Source: an uncultured Prevotella sp.
GTDB lineage: Bacteria > Bacteroidota > Bacteroidia > Bacteroidales > Bacteroidaceae
NCBI GenBank assembly: GCA_905234265.1
Contig: CAJOHJ010000001.1
Coordinates: forward strand, 186,001 to 250,000
DNA length: 64,000 bases
Direction: 5' to 3'
Position 1 is the stretch's first letter. Each line of letters opens with the position of its first letter. Positions 36,201-43,318 of this stretch are shown here, piece by piece. The notes beneath the pieces are model-generated. The model did not search any database. It was not told where the DNA came from and saw only the letters and a list, made by a program, of their open reading frames with translations. The position numbers were made by a program, and so were the translations under genes.

Positions 36201-36319
36201 ACTTTCGTTCTGGCAGAGTCTTGTGGATAATCAAAGCCATACGACAGCGGAACCTGTGCAGATGTCGTAGAAAGAGCCATCGTCAGCAGGCCGTATAAAG
36301 TGGTCTTGGTTTTGTTCAT
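33257..36319 (-). CDS. GH106-like glycoside hydrolase (alpha-L-rhamnosidase family)
   Basis: This 1020-residue secreted enzyme has a Sec signal peptide (STTSAQ). Its long body carries family-typical segments such as KVWWFHGETTGTHEGITADL, GIGGVVYYDQ, WWDELLFSSQEARRLGL and GICMDSHEAG. A C-terminal galactose-binding-like jelly roll (EVFVNGQSAGIVWCSPYTLD) follows. GH106 enzymes remove terminal alpha-L-rhamnose, for example from rhamnogalacturonan, consistent with the pectin genes in this window. Its placement inside a redox block is unexpected. It starts 57 bases after the ZIP gene and ends 13 bases before the flavodoxin. Confidence 0.8.
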   Translation of the reverse strand: MNKTKTTLYGLLTMALSTTSAQVPLSYGFDYPQDSARTKVWWFHGETTGTHEGITADLEAFKQQGIGGVVYYDQVHGKGEGAFKVFTHEWWDELLFSSQEARRLGLSFECNASNGYVAGGSWITPDKSMQRLACTELVVDGGNDLRFQLPMQKTPGGWYKDVAVIAIPYSERLLAEIPIDGPSLNTEMPFTARSITYTASAQGKARTSSMQVPPTHFSLNAALPNIDHTRFFGCGFKELPPIGELQASDDGQTFYKVCNLRPRYRNLGGIKSQTVSFPAVTASHYRILISSPTVKVSDVRLSARAAVDAWQEKASLISEFIEGDNTPRFRAEEMVDFGHSINLTNHTDSQGNVFWRKAPKGKWLVLRFFSMSNGGHTKHGRADALGLECDKLNPEGARLQWKRYVKPIIDSIRVHNGLLTGICMDSHEAGPQNWTVGFEQEFERRQGYDMRRFLPVMAGFIVDSAEASDQFLYDLRHTINDLITENYYGEFNRLCRAEGLTLTAQAIGGALCMSGDAISVKRLVDKPQGEFWGYQTEGNYDIKDCASAAHLYGKPIASGEAFTDVTYKHTLAQIKSLADYAYCFGINELVVCAVAYQPWAGKDDGQIKINTANGRQYVLGRMNPFWTMSKPFWDYQARCSWVLRQGKPVSDICLYLGDNIPMRTLSHKIPGIPQGYDFDAFTTDALLNRMTVKDSLIMLPDGVSYRMMVLPSGESLTPEAQRQVDAFRQAGAVIYDSMTDYRPLAEALRDAGLVPDVEAPKASNLYFCHRRTAQEDIYFLDNHSDQPVSGSFLFHVNATSAEQWNPVTGKREPIQISRDKDRTAVCLALAPRESLFVVFSQSHSINEDNACAGGQMVSEQTIASPWQIQFSPTIGGPNEPVTFEALGDWSRSEDFRIKHYSGTAICKNSFQTDTVDGKTTYILVLPLLNTAAEVFVNGQSAGIVWCSPYTLDITRHVRKGENQLELHIANSLWNRLVGDAALPEQERVYRQTHPLAKPEDALVPSGVAGEISIRKYYINK

Positions 36320-36342
36320 CCTTATCTAATACGAATTAATTT

Positions 36343-36372
36343 ACTGAGTCCAATTTCTAAAGTGGACTCAGT
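36343..36372 (-). terminator. Inverted repeat between the ZIP and GH106 genes
   Basis: A perfect 10-bp repeat ACTGAGTCCA/TGGACTCAGT with a 10-base loop, 4 bases after the ZIP stop. It is AT-rich downstream but has no clear T tract; a weak terminator or an operator of the GH106 gene are both possible. Confidence 0.4.
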
Positions 36373-36376
36373 TAAT

Positions 36377-37174
36377 TTATCCCATCACAACGTCCAGCAC
36401 CATCATCAGTACGAAGCCGATGGCAAAGCCGATGGTGCTGAGGTTGCTGTGTTCGCCCTCACTGGCCTCTGGGATGAGCTCCTCAATGACGACGTAGAAC
36501 ATAGCACCTGCGGCAAAGGCCAGCATGTAGGGCAGCACGGGCGTAATGAGCGAGGCCAACAACACGACGGCCAAACCGCCTATAGGCTCTACGGCTCCGC
36601 TCAGACTGCCAATGACGAACGAACGCCACTTAGAGTTGCCTGCTGCCCGCATGGGCATGGAGATGATGGCTCCCTCCGGAACGTTCTGGATAGCAATGCC
36701 GATGGAGACAGCAAGCGCACTGGCAAGCGACAGGCCTGTAGCACCGTTCTCTGCTCCGGCAAAGGCCACGCCCACGGCCATGCCCTCCGGCAGATTGTGA
36801 ATAGTAACGGCCAAGGCCAGCATCGCCGTGCGCGACAGGTGTGAACGCGGCCCCTCAGGTTTATCGGTACCAATGTGCAGGTGGGGCGTTGACTCGTCTA
36901 TCAGGAGCAGGAAACCCATGCCCAACAGGAAGCCTACGGCAGCAGGGAAAACTGACCAAAAAGCCTCCCCTCCTTGGGAGAGGTTAGGGGAGGTCTCCAT
37001 TTCCATCGCAGGAATGAGCAGCGACCACACGGAGGCGGCCACCATCACGCCAGAGGCAAAGCCAAGCAATGACTTTTGCAGGCGGGGCGACATTTCGTCC
37101 TTCATAAGAAAGACGAAAGCGGCCCCGAGCATAGTTCCCAACAGTGGGATGAGCAGTCCGACGATTAAGACCAT
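36377..37174 (-). CDS. ZIP-family metal transporter
   Basis: This 265-residue membrane protein has eight predicted helices. The family motif HNLPEGMAVGVAFAG lies in helix 4 and QNVPEGAIISMPMRA in helix 5, which form the metal site. It probably imports Zn2+ or other divalent metal into the cytoplasm. The periplasmic or cytosolic loop near residue 64 contains SPNLSQGGEAF, coded by a C/G-palindrome (36961-36998) that looks inserted. Its start is 1 base from the stop of the PNPOx remnant. Confidence 0.9.
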   Translation of the reverse strand: MVLIVGLLIPLLGTMLGAAFVFLMKDEMSPRLQKSLLGFASGVMVAASVWSLLIPAMEMETSPNLSQGGEAFWSVFPAAVGFLLGMGFLLLIDESTPHLHIGTDKPEGPRSHLSRTAMLALAVTIHNLPEGMAVGVAFAGAENGATGLSLASALAVSIGIAIQNVPEGAIISMPMRAAGNSKWRSFVIGSLSGAVEPIGGLAVVLLASLITPVLPYMLAFAAGAMFYVVIEELIPEASEGEHSNLSTIGFAIGFVLMMVLDVVMG

Positions 37175-37175
37175 C

Positions 37176-37331
37176 TTAGAACGTTACGGTCTCTACGAGT
37201 TCCATCATCTTGTCCTCAAAGTAGAGCATGGCTCCATAAGGACGTACGCGGGGCTGGTCGCCTTCTACTGTTGCGAGATAAAACGTTCCTGCTTTCTCCA
37301 GGAAATCGAATACTTTCTTTGTTGCTTCCAT
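37176..37331 (-). pseudogene. Pyridoxamine-5'-phosphate-oxidase-like remnant
   Basis: A 51-residue frame reads MEATKKVFDFLEKAGTFYLA then VEGDQPRVRPYGAMLYFEDK, the normal N-terminal half of a PNPOx-fold flavin protein. It then jumps to MELVETVTF and stops. Family members are about 130 residues, so the middle seems to be missing through an in-frame deletion. A functional 51-residue protein is unlikely. Confidence 0.7.
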
Positions 37332-37357
37332 GGTCTTATATTGTTTTGTTTGTGATA

Positions 37358-37501
37358 TTATTCTTCTACGGGTACGAACTTTTCCTTCTTGCGCTTGCAG
37401 CGGGGGCAGCGCCATGTGTCGGGCAGGTCTTCAAATTTGGTGCTGGGAGGTATTCCCTGCTTGGGGTCTCCCACTTCGGGGGCGTAGACGTATCTACAGG
37501 G
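37358..37501 (-). pseudogene. Rubredoxin fragment without start
   Basis: The frame reads [20 protein letters not shown] then [20 protein letters not shown], an obvious rubredoxin body. The first CxxC pair is disrupted (only one Cys, and Gly of CGY is Arg) and a TGA stop lies just upstream. No start codon is in frame. A palindrome GTCAAGCGTGCTTGAC (37501-37516) sits at the break point. Confidence 0.75.
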
Positions 37502-37569
37502 TCAAGCGTGCTTGACTCTTCTCGTCTGACTTGCACTGTACTTGCGTCGGCTACGATGCCAAATTTAGA

Positions 37570-37743
37570 TTACTGAGCCGGAGCCCACTTGCAGCGGACG
37601 GGCGACACGATGGCCCCCTCCTTCTTCAACTCGGCGAAAGCCTTGTCTACTTCCTTGCGGTCGGCACCAAGTGCCTTCGTCACATCACCTGCGGAGACGG
37701 GCTTGCCAGCCTCGCGCATGGCCTGTAATACCTTTTCTTTCAT
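37570..37743 (-). CDS. Small winged-helix-like DNA-binding protein
   Basis: This 57-residue protein starts MKEKVLQAMREAGKPVSAGD and contains a helix-turn-helix-like span (SAGDVTKALGADRKEVDKAF) and a beta-wing ending VRCKWAPAQ. It resembles small putative transcriptional regulators common in Bacteroidota. It sits intact between the rubredoxin and ferritin-like remnants, downstream of the same promoter. Its target is unknown; control of the redox block is a guess. Confidence 0.75.
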   Translation of the reverse strand: MKEKVLQAMREAGKPVSAGDVTKALGADRKEVDKAFAELKKEGAIVSPVRCKWAPAQ

Positions 37744-37764
37744 TATTGTGTAGTCGTTTGTTAA

Positions 37765-37970
37765 TCACATCATAGCGGTGAGGAAATTCTCGTAGCCCAG
37801 CTTGTCAATGTAGTTGAGGTATTTTCTTCAGCCTCTTCCTTCCACTTGTCGGCCAGCTTGTTCCAGCCCTGCAGACGGCAGTAGGCCGAGAATGCGAAAT
37901 GTTGCTTACTGTTTCCAAACCATGCAGCGCCAAGTGCGGCAAACTGCTTCAATGCTTCTTCTTTAGTCAT
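37765..37970 (-). pseudogene. Ferritin-like gene remnant, deleted and frameshifted
   Basis: The frame begins MTKEEALKQFAALGAAWFGN then SKQHFAFSAYCRLQGWNKLA, an N-terminal ferritin-like helix. After KEEAEE it leaves the frame at an A run (GAAGAAAATACC). Adding one A restores KYLNYIDKLGYENFLTAMM, like the last helix of ferritin-like proteins, ending at 37765. Even so only about 68 residues remain, against about 150 expected, so the centre is also missing. Confidence 0.65.
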
Positions 37971-38010
37971 AATTCTTTCTTCTTTTAGGTTATTAATAAA
38001 TATGTGGTTG

Positions 38011-38018
38011 CAAAGTTA
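38011..38018 (-). promoter_or_regulatory. -7 box upstream of the ferritin remnant and redox block
   Basis: TAACTTTG on the reverse strand, 41 bases before the remnant start, in the region divergent to the AraC gene. Confidence 0.5.
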
Positions 38019-38130
38019 TCGTTTTTTCTATATAAAATCGCTGTCCAAAACAAACAAAAATTCTACCGAAACAAACTTTTTTGCTTTTTTCTTTGCCTTT
38101 TACATTATTTATATTACTTTCGCTGTCAGT

Positions 38131-39006
38131 ATGTATAAATTGAGTGATTTCTTGACAACGGTTCTCGGCATGTCGCATGATGACGTGGTTCCCGGTGAGT
38201 TGTATTGCTCTGAGAGCAACACCAGCCAGACGTTTCTTACCAATCAGATGCAGGAGACACTGGCTGGCTACTCGTATACATTGGTTAATGAAGGGTGGTT
38301 AGAATTGCTATATAACAATCGTATGCTGACGCTCCAAAAGGGAGATCTGATGATATATTCCCCTGGTGTGCAAATAAGAATTATCAACGGTTCGAAGAAT
38401 TATCACTCTGTCTGCCTGATTATCGACGAGCAGGCGGCACTTGAAATTCCCGCTGTGCGCAATGTGGTTCACACAGCCTATCAGCCGATAGCTGAACTTG
38501 GCCGGCCAATCATACATCTTGATGAGAAGCAGGCAGCACACTTTTGGCAGCACATGCAGGAGATTATAAGCTATCAGCACTCAAACCACCGCTACCTGCA
38601 TGAGGCCCTGCGCACGCTGTTCACCCAGTTTGTGCTGGACTTGATGGACGCAATGGCACAGAACATTGGCCCAGGGCAAATCAGCGAGCGCACCACGGAA
38701 CAGTTCATCGCTTTCATTCGCTTGCTGAACACACACTTCATAGAACACCACGACATCGGCTTCTATGCTGAACGGCTCCACATCACCACCATCCATCTTT
38801 CGCGTATCGTCCGGCAGGTGACAGGCCGCACCGTCGTGGACTACATAAACCAAATGCTGCTGATGGAAGCATCATGGCTTCTTCAGACTACAGACCTCAG
38901 CATAGCCGCCATTGCCGAGCAACTCCACTTCTCTGACCAGAGCAGCTTTGGCCGTTTTTTCACACGGATGAAGGGCGTCTCGCCAAAGAAATACAGAATG
39001 GAGTAG
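38131..39006 (+). CDS. AraC-family transcriptional regulator
   Basis: This 291-residue protein has an N-terminal cupin-like sensor domain and two C-terminal AraC helix-turn-helix motifs (FYAERLHITTIHLSRIVRQV and IAAIAEQLHFSDQSSFGRFF), ending with SPKKYRME. I place the start at ATG 38131 (MYKLSDFLTTVLG), since the upstream open frame is AT-rich, Phe-rich and contains the divergent promoter. Its divergent position makes it a candidate regulator of the ferritin-rubredoxin-ZIP block. The ligand is unknown. Confidence 0.9.
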   Translation: MYKLSDFLTTVLGMSHDDVVPGELYCSESNTSQTFLTNQMQETLAGYSYTLVNEGWLELLYNNRMLTLQKGDLMIYSPGVQIRIINGSKNYHSVCLIIDEQAALEIPAVRNVVHTAYQPIAELGRPIIHLDEKQAAHFWQHMQEIISYQHSNHRYLHEALRTLFTQFVLDLMDAMAQNIGPGQISERTTEQFIAFIRLLNTHFIEHHDIGFYAERLHITTIHLSRIVRQVTGRTVVDYINQMLLMEASWLLQTTDLSIAAIAEQLHFSDQSSFGRFFTRMKGVSPKKYRME

Positions 39007-39180
39007 TGATTGTTGTCGCTTTTCAAAAGCTAAATTCCTAAGTTTTTATATATCTCGTAGTCCTTGTCCAAAAAGACGTTGAAGACTACTCATGAATATA
39101 AAGAAACATGCGCCTTCACGCATATTCATAAAGTTTTATAAAAGTTTGTTGCAAATATAATAAGAAAGTTGGAAAACCGG

Positions 39181-39188
39181 TACCTTTG
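39181..39188 (+). promoter_or_regulatory. -7 box of the GlsB-like gene
   Basis: TACCTTTG, 63 bases before the ATG at 39252. No clear -33 element. The rest of 39007-39180 is AT-rich and holds a bulged hairpin (about 39094-39128) but no gene. Confidence 0.45.
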
Positions 39189-39251
39189 CGGAAATATTAC
39201 AACAAAGTTTAAGACACAGTCACAGCATTAGATTTAAAAAGACTAAGGAAA

Positions 39252-39515
39252 ATGTTGGAACATATTGCAGACTTTACGGCATGGCCGATACTTACAGGTG
39301 TTTTTATTGGCTATGTTGCCAACCGCATCATGAGTGGCGAGGGCAGGGGATGCTGCATGAACCTTGTCATAGGAGTTGTTGGCAGCTATGCAGGCACATT
39401 CATCAGTCACCTGCTGAACATAGAACTTTTTGGCAAGGGCTATCTCACCAATTTTGTATTCTGCGTCATTGGAGCTGTGTGCGTGCTGTGGCTCTGGAAG
39501 AAATTGTTTGACTGA
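39252..39515 (+). CDS. GlsB/YeaQ/YmgE-family small membrane protein
   Basis: This 87-residue protein has three predicted transmembrane helices. The family signature is ANRIMSGEGRGCCMNLVIGV followed by VGSYAGTFISHLL. Members (also called transglycosylase-associated proteins) are linked to stress responses, but no biochemical function is established. It is monocistronic, and its end is convergent with the SGNH hydrolase gene across a shared hairpin. Confidence 0.85.
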   Translation: MLEHIADFTAWPILTGVFIGYVANRIMSGEGRGCCMNLVIGVVGSYAGTFISHLLNIELFGKGYLTNFVFCVIGAVCVLWLWKKLFD

Positions 39516-39521
39516 TGCAGC

Positions 39522-39551
39522 CACGAAGAACTGTCAGAACAGTTCTTCGTG
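39522..39551. terminator. Hairpin at the glsB-like/SGNH convergent 3' ends
   Basis: A perfect 13-bp stem (CACGAAGAACTGT with ACAGTTCTTCGTG) and a 4-base loop. The hydrolase stop codon (39534-39536) sits at the loop, the same layout as at 22665-22696. No T tract. Confidence 0.55.
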
Positions 39552-40715
39552 ATCGTATCGCGGCATGCGGCGTATCAGCTTGTGTGTGGCAGCATGTGCC
39601 ATGGCTTCATAGGCTCGCTCGCTGGGGTGCAGGTGGTCGCCGCTGTCGAAGCCGTCGGCAAAGGCCTTGGGGTTGGTGACGCTGCGCACAGCCTCGTCGA
39701 AGTCGATGCATCCGTCGAAGATGGGCGACGTGCGCAGCCACTCGTTGAAGGCCTGACGCATCCGCTCACGCTCTTCATTGTATGTCCGCCACCCGAATAT
39801 TGGCAGCAGCGTGCCGCTCCAGACCTTCATCCCTTTTGCCTTGGCAGGCCTTACGTAGATGTCCTCCACGCCCTGCTGCATTTCCTCCACGGTTGGCAGG
39901 TCGCTCCATGGGCGGAATGGATTGACGTCGGTGCCTACTGGGTGTATGATGTCGTTGATGCCGTGCTGGATGATGATGTCCGTGGCTCCTGCCACGTTCA
40001 TTTCTATGGGGAAGCGTGTCGCCCCCTTTAGTCCGTAGGCCTGATAAGTGATGCAGTCGTATTGCCGCAGGATTCGTGTCCCACTGACGGCGCGCCGTAT
40101 GATGGATGCGTTGGAGCCGAAGGCCTGCTGGGCCATGTAGTCTGGCCATGACTGTGCCGTTATGGAGTCGCCATAGCAGATGATGGCGTGGTTCTCGTCC
40201 GACGTCAGCACGTCGATGGTGTTAAGGAAATAGAACCACTGCGTGTTGCGCGTCAGATTTAGCGGCAGTTCGTCGGCCTCTGTATAGTCGCCATAGGCGT
40301 AGTAGCCCTTGGATAGCGGTCCGGTGACGAGAGTGCCGCTGTTCATCTGCGTAAATCCCGCCAGATACATGCTCACCTCAATGGTGTCACCGCGGCTTAC
40401 GGAATGGCTGATGGCATCGCTTTCCATCTCCGTCCCTGGCATGAGGGTTACGTGCGTCTTGCCGCTGAATGTTATAGGCGTATGGTCTGCAAAAGCCTTG
40501 GTGATTTCCACTGGCTCGGTGCCAGTAAGATTTGAGAAGCGGAAGCGGAGCATGGTGCCGCTGAAGCACATGCGGATAGGGTATCGCAGCGTGAGGTCTT
40601 TGGCGTAGATTGCCTCGCGACGGTTGGTGATTGACGTGGCGTTGCCCCAGCAGGCTACCCATTTCTTTGTGTTCTGGCCGATTCCTGGTGTTGCAGTGTT
40701 CTTGTCTGTGTTCAT
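39534..40715 (-). CDS. SGNH/GDSL-family hydrolase
   Basis: This 393-residue protein has a C-terminal SGNH domain: block I YGDSITAQS (Ser nucleophile), block III HGINDIIHP (Asn), and block V DHLHPSE (Asp/His). The first about 180 residues form a beta-rich domain, as in carbohydrate-esterase-type SGNH proteins. It probably deacylates a glycan or small ester. No signal peptide is visible with the chosen start. The start is ATG 40715 (MNTDKNTATPG); the longer open frame runs through a terminator and tRNA and is rejected. Confidence 0.88.
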   Translation of the reverse strand: MNTDKNTATPGIGQNTKKWVACWGNATSITNRREAIYAKDLTLRYPIRMCFSGTMLRFRFSNLTGTEPVEITKAFADHTPITFSGKTHVTLMPGTEMESDAISHSVSRGDTIEVSMYLAGFTQMNSGTLVTGPLSKGYYAYGDYTEADELPLNLTRNTQWFYFLNTIDVLTSDENHAIICYGDSITAQSWPDYMAQQAFGSNASIIRRAVSGTRILRQYDCITYQAYGLKGATRFPIEMNVAGATDIIIQHGINDIIHPVGTDVNPFRPWSDLPTVEEMQQGVEDIYVRPAKAKGMKVWSGTLLPIFGWRTYNEERERMRQAFNEWLRTSPIFDGCIDFDEAVRSVTNPKAFADGFDSGDHLHPSERAYEAMAHAATHKLIRRMPRYDHEELF

Positions 40716-40746
40716 GCTTGTCGGATGTGCGTTTCTGAGAAAGAGC

Positions 40747-40788
40747 AAAAAATAAGAGCCAGAAGTCTTTTTTGTTCTTCCGGCTCTT
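40747..40788 (-). terminator. Terminator of tRNA-Val(CAC)
   Basis: On the reverse strand AAGAGCCGGAAG pairs with CTTCTGGCTCTT (12 bp, one G-U) around an A-rich loop, then ATTTTTTGC. Confidence 0.88.
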
Positions 40789-40802
40789 GCTGTTTCTTTT
40801 GG

Positions 40803-40877
40803 TAGGGACGATCGGGCTCGAACCGATGACCTCTGCAATGTGACTGCAGCGCTCTAAACCAACTGGGCTACGCCCCT
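40803..40877 (-). tRNA. tRNA-Val (anticodon CAC), unusual
   Basis: The reverse strand folds as acceptor AGGGGCG with CGTCCCT, anticodon stem CTGCA/TGCAG, loop GTCACAT (anticodon CAC), T arm ATCGG-TTCGAGC-CCGAT and discriminator A; CCA follows in the genome (40800-40802). Odd points are G at position 32, where a pyrimidine is normal, and a C12-A23 mismatch in the D stem. It has its own promoter and terminator. Confidence 0.8.
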
Positions 40878-40897
40878 TTGTTTCCAGTTTGCGGCTG

Positions 40898-40905
40898 CAA
40901 ATGTA
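40898..40905 (-). promoter_or_regulatory. -7 box of tRNA-Val(CAC)
   Basis: TACATTTG on the reverse strand, 20 bases before the tRNA 5' end. Confidence 0.55.
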
Positions 40906-40996
40906 ATGCTTTTTCCCAAAACCTCCAAATATTTTTTGCGGAAAATGGATTTTCAGCTTTTTTCTTTCTTGTTTTCTTTCTTCTGTCGCATAGCAT

Positions 40997-41551
40997 TCAT
41001 AGTTTTCTGATGACTTTGCATGGATTGCCAACGGCCACGGAGTTTGACGGTATGTCGCCTGCTACTACAGAGCCAGCTCCAATGGTTACGTTGTTGCCAA
41101 TTTTTACTCCAGGCAGTATGGTGACGCTGCCGCCAATCCATACGTTGTCACCAATGCTGACAGGCTCTGCCCATTCCTGCCGGGTGTTCCGTTCCGTGGG
41201 GTCGGTGCTGTGACAAGCCGTGTATATGCTTACGTTAGGGCCGACGAAGCAGTCGTCGCCGAATGTTACTTTGGCTTCGTCAAGAATGGTAAGGTTGAAG
41301 TTTGCAAAGAACCGTTTCCCTATGCTTATCTGTTTGCCATAGTCACAGCGGAAAGGCTGGTTAAAGGTGAATTCGTCGTCGGCGGCATTGCCCAGCAGAT
41401 TTTTCAGGATTGCCTTCATTTTCTCAGTCTCTGCGGGATTGAGCTGGTTGAATTCATACAAAGTCTCCCTTGTGGCCTGGAGCGCATCGGTCAGTTCCTT
41501 GGCGGTGGCGTCGTACACCATTCCTGCCAGCATTTTCTCTTTCTCAGTCAT
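40997..41551 (-). CDS. maa: Sugar O-acetyltransferase (maltose/galactoside type)
   Basis: This 184-residue left-handed beta-helix (hexapeptide-repeat) enzyme transfers acetyl from acetyl-CoA to sugars. The N-terminal Mac domain (KMLAGMVYDA, LNPAE) is followed by FANFNLTILDEAKVTFGDDC, the CoA/sugar segment YTACHSTDPTERNTRQEWAE and the hexapeptide coil IGGSVTILPGVKIGNNVTIG. All match the Maa/LacA group, though the natural acceptor is unknown. A -7 box (TAATTTTG, reverse strand, 41587-41594) lies 36 bases upstream. Confidence 0.93.
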   Translation of the reverse strand: MTEKEKMLAGMVYDATAKELTDALQATRETLYEFNQLNPAETEKMKAILKNLLGNAADDEFTFNQPFRCDYGKQISIGKRFFANFNLTILDEAKVTFGDDCFVGPNVSIYTACHSTDPTERNTRQEWAEPVSIGDNVWIGGSVTILPGVKIGNNVTIGAGSVVAGDIPSNSVAVGNPCKVIRKL

Positions 41552-41644
41552 GTCTGTTTTTCATTAATTAGTCCAATAATCTGGTACAAAATTAGCAAAT
41601 AATCGGCAAATTGCCTAATTATATTAAATAATGTTGTCAAACTG

Positions 41645-41674
41645 TCTGTTTTCGATGGAGAATAAGTAAATTTG
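41645..41674 (+). promoter_or_regulatory. glyS promoter (Bacteroidota type)
   Basis: TCTG (41645-41648), 18 bases, then TAAATTTG (41667-41674), 33 bases before the ATG. Confidence 0.55.
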
Positions 41675-41706
41675 CAGACATTTAATAAAACTGTTAATAA
41701 AAAGAT

Positions 41707-43245
41707 ATGGCACAAGAAGACGTTTTTAAGAAAATTGTAAGCCACTGCAAGGAGTATGGCTTTGTGTTCCCCTCAAGTGAAATTTACGACGGCCTTGGAG
41801 CTGTCTATGACTACGGTCAGAACGGCGTGGAGCTGAAGAACAATATCAAGCAGTATTGGTGGAAGGCTATGACGATGCTGCACGAGAACATCGTAGGCAT
41901 CGACTCAGCCATCTTCATGCACCCGACAATCTGGAAGGCCAGCGGCCACGTTGACGCATTCAACGACCCCCTCATTGACAACCGCGACTCAAAGAAGCGC
42001 TATCGTGCAGACGTTCTGATAGAGGATCAGATAGCCAAGTATGACGAGAAGATACAGAAAGAGGTTGAGAAGGCCCGCAAGCGCTTTGGCGACTCATTCG
42101 ATGAGGCCAAGTACTTGGAGACCAGCGAGCGCGTGAAGGAGACCAAGGAAAAGCGTGATGCTCTGCATGCACGCTATGCCGCTGCCATGCAGGGGCCAGA
42201 CCTCGACGAGCTGAAGCAGATTATTTTGGACGAGGAGATTGTCTGCCCCATCAGCGGCACAAGAAACTGGACCGACGTGCGCCAGTTCAATCTGATGTTC
42301 GCCACTGAGATGGGTGCCTCGGCCGACGGTTCCATGAAGGTCTACCTGCGCCCGGAGACAGCTCAGGGAATTTTCGTCAACTATCTGAACGTGCAGAAGA
42401 CTGGCCGCATGAAGATACCTTTCGGCATTGCCCAGATTGGCAAGGCTTTCCGCAACGAGATTGTTGCGCGCCAGTTCATCTTCCGCATGCGTGAGTTTGA
42501 GCAGATGGAGATGCAGTTCTTCGTGAAGCCCGGCACAGAGCTTGAGTGGTTCCCCAAGTGGAAGGAGCAGCGCATGGCCTGGCATCAGGCTTTGGGCTTC
42601 GGCGCCGAGAACTACCGCTTCCACGACCACGACAAGCTTGCCCACTATGCCAATGCCGCTACCGACATCGAGTTCAAGATGCCGTTCGGTTTCAAGGAGG
42701 TGGAGGGCATTCACAGCCGCACGAACTTCGACCTCTCGCAGCACGAGAAGTTCTCTGGCAAGCAGATTAAATACTTCGACCCGCAGACCAACGAGAGCTA
42801 TACGCCGTACGTCATTGAGACCAGTATCGGCGTCGACCGTATGTTCCTCAGCATCATGTGCCATGCCTTCGAGGAGGAGAAGCTTGAGAACGGCGAGACA
42901 CGTACCGTCCTGAAGCTGCCTGCAGCATTGGCTCCCGTGAAGCTTGCCGTCATGCCGCTGGTGAAGAAAGACGGACTGCCCGAAAAGGCCCGCGAGATCA
43001 TAGACTCGCTGAAGTTCCACTTCAACTGCCAGTACGACGAGAAAGACTCCATCGGCAAGCGCTATCGCCGTCAGGACGCCATCGGTACGCCTTATTGCGT
43101 GACAGTCGACCACGATACTCTCCAGGATGGCATGGTTACCCTGCGCTTCCGCGACACCATGCAGCAGGAGCGTGTGAAGATTGAAGACCTGAACGGCATC
43201 ATCGAAGACAAGGTTAGCATTGCCAGCCTGCTGAAGAAACTCTGA
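41707..43245 (+). CDS. glyS: Glycine--tRNA ligase (alpha-2 type)
   Basis: This 512-residue class II aminoacyl-tRNA synthetase charges tRNA-Gly. Motif 1 is in HPTIWKASGHVDAFNDPL, motif 2 in FRNEIVARQFIFRMREFEQM, and motif 3 near GVDRMFLSIM. The C-terminal anticodon-binding domain contains GTPYCVTVDHDTLQDG. The length fits the homodimeric form used by Bacteroidota, unlike the alpha-2-beta-2 GlyQS of many Gram-negatives. Three same-strand genes follow closely. Confidence 0.97.
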   Translation: MAQEDVFKKIVSHCKEYGFVFPSSEIYDGLGAVYDYGQNGVELKNNIKQYWWKAMTMLHENIVGIDSAIFMHPTIWKASGHVDAFNDPLIDNRDSKKRYRADVLIEDQIAKYDEKIQKEVEKARKRFGDSFDEAKYLETSERVKETKEKRDALHARYAAAMQGPDLDELKQIILDEEIVCPISGTRNWTDVRQFNLMFATEMGASADGSMKVYLRPETAQGIFVNYLNVQKTGRMKIPFGIAQIGKAFRNEIVARQFIFRMREFEQMEMQFFVKPGTELEWFPKWKEQRMAWHQALGFGAENYRFHDHDKLAHYANAATDIEFKMPFGFKEVEGIHSRTNFDLSQHEKFSGKQIKYFDPQTNESYTPYVIETSIGVDRMFLSIMCHAFEEEKLENGETRTVLKLPAALAPVKLAVMPLVKKDGLPEKAREIIDSLKFHFNCQYDEKDSIGKRYRRQDAIGTPYCVTVDHDTLQDGMVTLRFRDTMQQERVKIEDLNGIIEDKVSIASLLKKL

Positions 43246-43318
43246 AAATGTAGAATGTAGAATGAAGAATGAAGAGTATTCTACTGCAATTGTAGGCCGG
43301 CAAGTGAAGAACAGGTGG

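Noticed and set aside
40716..40838. N-terminal extension of the SGNH hydrolase
   Set aside because: It runs through the tRNA terminator and into the tRNA gene.
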